Origin: an uncultured Limnohabitans sp.
Lineage (GTDB): Bacteria > Pseudomonadota > Gammaproteobacteria > Burkholderiales > Burkholderiaceae_C
DNA: 25,619 nt
Direction of reading: 5' to 3'
Assembly (NCBI GenBank): GCA_937928195.1
Contig: CALEYZ010000079.1
Location: 1 to 25,619 of the forward strand
Below the pieces are notes generated by a model. The model was given only the letters and a program-made list of their open reading frames with translations, was not told the DNA's origin and ran no database searches. Each line of letters opens with the position of its first letter. Positions within the stretch are counted from its first letter, which is position 1. This document shows, piece after piece, positions 24,048 to 25,619 of this stretch. A program made the translations under genes and the position numbers.

Positions 24048-24470
24048 TTAATCCACCAAGTCATTCAGTGCTTTTTGATAGCGAATGGTGTGCGAGCGCT
24101 CTGCTTTTGCCAGCGTCTCAAACCAATCGGCAATGTCATCAAAGCCTTCGTCTCTTGCCGTTTGAGCCATGGCTGGGTACACATGGGTTGACTCGTGCGT
24201 CTCACTGGCCAATGCGGCTGCTAAGTTTTGACGTGTGTTGCCCATGGGCAAGCCCGTCGCAGGATCACCGGCTTGCTCTAAAAACTCCAAATGACCGTGG
24301 GCGTGGCCGGTTTCACCTTGCGCCGAAGAGCGAAACAAAGCCGCCACATCGCTCTGGCCCTCCAAATCAGCTTTGTTGGCAAAGTATGTATAGCGCAGCT
24401 GTACCTGAGATTCGAGAGCGAACGCCTCTTTGAGACATTGTTCCGTGCGCGTACCTTTGAGTTCAGCCAT
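24048..24470 (-). CDS. Rubrerythrin-family di-iron protein (erythrin domain only)
   Basis: Ferritin-like four-helix protein of 140 residues without the C-terminal rubredoxin domain of classical rubrerythrin. The di-iron ligands fit the rubrerythrin pattern: E20, E53 with H56 (GETGHAH), E90 and E93 (ETHES), and E124 with H127 (ERSH). The likely activity is peroxide reduction, but without a rubredoxin domain it needs an external electron donor that is not apparent here. The ATG at 24470 is preceded by TTTAGGAAATTGAC, a good ribosome binding site. It lies 62 bases upstream of yaaA on the same strand, another peroxide-defence gene, and diverges from the FAD monooxygenase. Confidence 0.9.
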   Translation of the reverse strand: MAELKGTRTEQCLKEAFALESQVQLRYTYFANKADLEGQSDVAALFRSSAQGETGHAHGHLEFLEQAGDPATGLPMGNTRQNLAAALASETHESTHVYPAMAQTARDEGFDDIADWFETLAKAERSHTIRYQKALNDLVD

Positions 24471-24606
24471 GTCAATTTCCTAAAAGGATTCCAATGCAAA
24501 ATTCATTTCAAACCAAGAAACGAAAACAAAAGTAGTTTAGTCAAAAAAGCCGTCAACAGAATTGTTAAAGTGCGACCTGAGACAGCCACCATTCCCAAGG
24601 AGCTCT

Positions 24607-25619
24607 ATGAACCCGCCCGCTTTTAAAGAAGTTCAATTTACCAACGGCTACGAATTCACACAAGGCACTGGCTACACCTTGCCTGAATACCCGTTTGTGA
24701 AGCCGCCGGAGTTGGTCCAGAAGAAAGCACTGCGTCACGCGGTGGTCATTGTGGGTGGCGGTATCACAGGTCTGACCCTGGCTTGTTCTCTGGCCAATTT
24801 GGGCATCAAGGCGGTGTTGCTGGACGAAGACAACACCGTGGGGGTGAAAGGCGCATCGTCTCGCGGCATTTGCTACACCCAAAAGTCACTGGAAATTTTT
24901 CAAAAACTGGGCGTTTTCGATCGGATTGCCAACAAAGGGATTCAGTGGAGTGTGGGAAGAACCTTCGCAGGCAATGACGAGGTCTACAACTTTGACCTCA
25001 AACAGCAAAGCAATTTCAGTCTCTCAGAACAACCTGCTTTCATCAACATCCAACAGTTTTACATCGAAGGCTATTTGGTAGAACGTATTCAAGAACTGGG
25101 GCATGTCGATTTGCGTTGGCAATCGCGCGTGAAAGGTTTCAAACAAAACAAAGATTTCGCCACACTGAGCGTCGAAACGCCAGAAGGAATCTACGACATT
25201 CACGCCGACCATGTGATCGATGCATCTGGCTCTCATACACCTTTCCACGCCTGGACAGGCGTGACCATGGAAAGCAAAAAAGGCGATGACCGCTGGTGCA
25301 TTGCGGATGTCCGATTTGACACCCGCCCTCCCACAGAGCGCCACACCTGGATCGAAGCGCCGTTCAACGAGAACCGTGCGGTCTGGCAACACTTGATGGC
25401 CGACGATGTATGGCGCATCGACTACCAAATGGAACCCAATGCCGATGCCGCCTACATCAGCCGCGAAGATGTGGTGCGTGAGCGACTTGAGCGGCAGTTT
25501 GGCAAAAACGTGAAGGTCGACATTGTCTGGGTGGGTCCCTATGCCTACAAGAGCCAATGCCTCAACACCTTGCGCATGGGCCGTGTGTTTTTCATGGGCG
25601 ACACCGCCAAAATTGTGAA
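24607..25619 (+). CDS. FAD-dependent monooxygenase, PheA/TfdB/MhpA type (C-terminus beyond window)
   Basis: The first 337 codons of a flavoprotein of the aromatic-ring hydroxylase family. The Rossmann FAD-binding motif VVIVGGGITGLTLACSLANLG is at about 46-66, with the acidic LLDED that ends the second strand. SRGICYTQKSLEIFQKLGVFD matches the substrate-side segment of phenol and 3-hydroxyphenylpropionate hydroxylases. VFFMGDTAKIV at the very end is the second FAD motif, normally GDAAH; here Lys replaces His. The start ATG follows an AAGGAG at 24597-24602. The substrate is unknown; the rest of the gene and its downstream partners would help. It diverges from the rubrerythrin gene across 136 bases in which I see no convincing promoter. 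Confidence 0.9.
   Translation, partial: MNPPAFKEVQFTNGYEFTQGTGYTLPEYPFVKPPELVQKKALRHAVVIVGGGITGLTLACSLANLGIKAVLLDEDNTVGVKGASSRGICYTQKSLEIFQKLGVFDRIANKGIQWSVGRTFAGNDEVYNFDLKQQSNFSLSEQPAFINIQQFYIEGYLVERIQELGHVDLRWQSRVKGFKQNKDFATLSVETPEGIYDIHADHVIDASGSHTPFHAWTGVTMESKKGDDRWCIADVRFDTRPPTERHTWIEAPFNENRAVWQHLMADDVWRIDYQMEPNADAAYISREDVVRERLERQFGKNVKVDIVWVGPYAYKSQCLNTLRMGRVFFMGDTAKIV

Noticed and set aside
24471..24606. Promoters for rubrerythrin and the monooxygenase in the divergent gap
   Set aside because: TTGACG occurs on the minus strand, but the hexamer at 16 bases (TACTTT) is poor; nothing convincing was seen on the plus strand.

Overview
The window looks like the chromosome of a betaproteobacterium in Burkholderiales, probably Comamonadaceae (Limnohabitans/Rhodoferax-like). 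This rests on the hemC-hemD-hemX-hemY cluster, the RNase E with a long Arg/Gly-rich tail, the pairing of plsX/rpmF with yceD, and a moderate base composition. Gene density is high, and genes on the same strand often overlap by 4 bases. I see no rRNA, tRNA, insertion sequence, phage gene or CRISPR array. The first gene (plsX) and the last (an FAD monooxygenase) run off the window edges.

Region 1 (1-7000) is an elaborated version of the E. coli rne-rluC-yceF-yceD-rpmF-plsX neighbourhood, with the same relative orientations. On the minus strand are plsX, rpmF (L32) and yceD/DUF177. Divergent from yceD is a YceF-type Maf pyrophosphatase, overlapping an RsmI-like methyltransferase. A minus-strand operon follows: rluC, a HAD phosphatase, a small Rieske protein and an SppA-type S49 peptidase. 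rluC and rne diverge from a 526-base gap that appears to hold a long structured rne leader.

Region 2 (7000-14150) holds rne on the plus strand. It ends at a strong bidirectional terminator shared with the minus-strand tetrapyrrole operon hemC-hemD-hemX-hemY. hemC, and possibly hemD, start with TTG.

Region 3 (14150-22340) is a plus-strand run: ppc (anaplerotic PEP carboxylase), argH, a bacteriohemerythrin, an FMN-dependent alpha-hydroxy-acid oxidase/dehydrogenase, dinB (DNA polymerase IV with an unusual insertion) and a dienoyl-CoA isomerase-like crotonase that overlaps dinB.

Region 4 (22340-25619) has queF overlapping yaaA and a short rubrerythrin on the minus strand, then the start of an FAD-dependent aromatic-ring-type monooxygenase on the plus strand. 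Hemerythrin, FMN oxidase, YaaA, rubrerythrin and the monooxygenase give the last 7 kb an oxygen/peroxide flavour, but a functional link is only inference.

Most of the window is ordinary core genome. I see no clear novel multi-gene system. The strongest second-look items are the long stem-loop between rpmF and plsX, the structured rne leader with a possible small ORF, the DinB insertion, the divergent RsmI paralog overlapping maf, and the hemerythrin with a Cys-containing tail beside an FMN oxidase.
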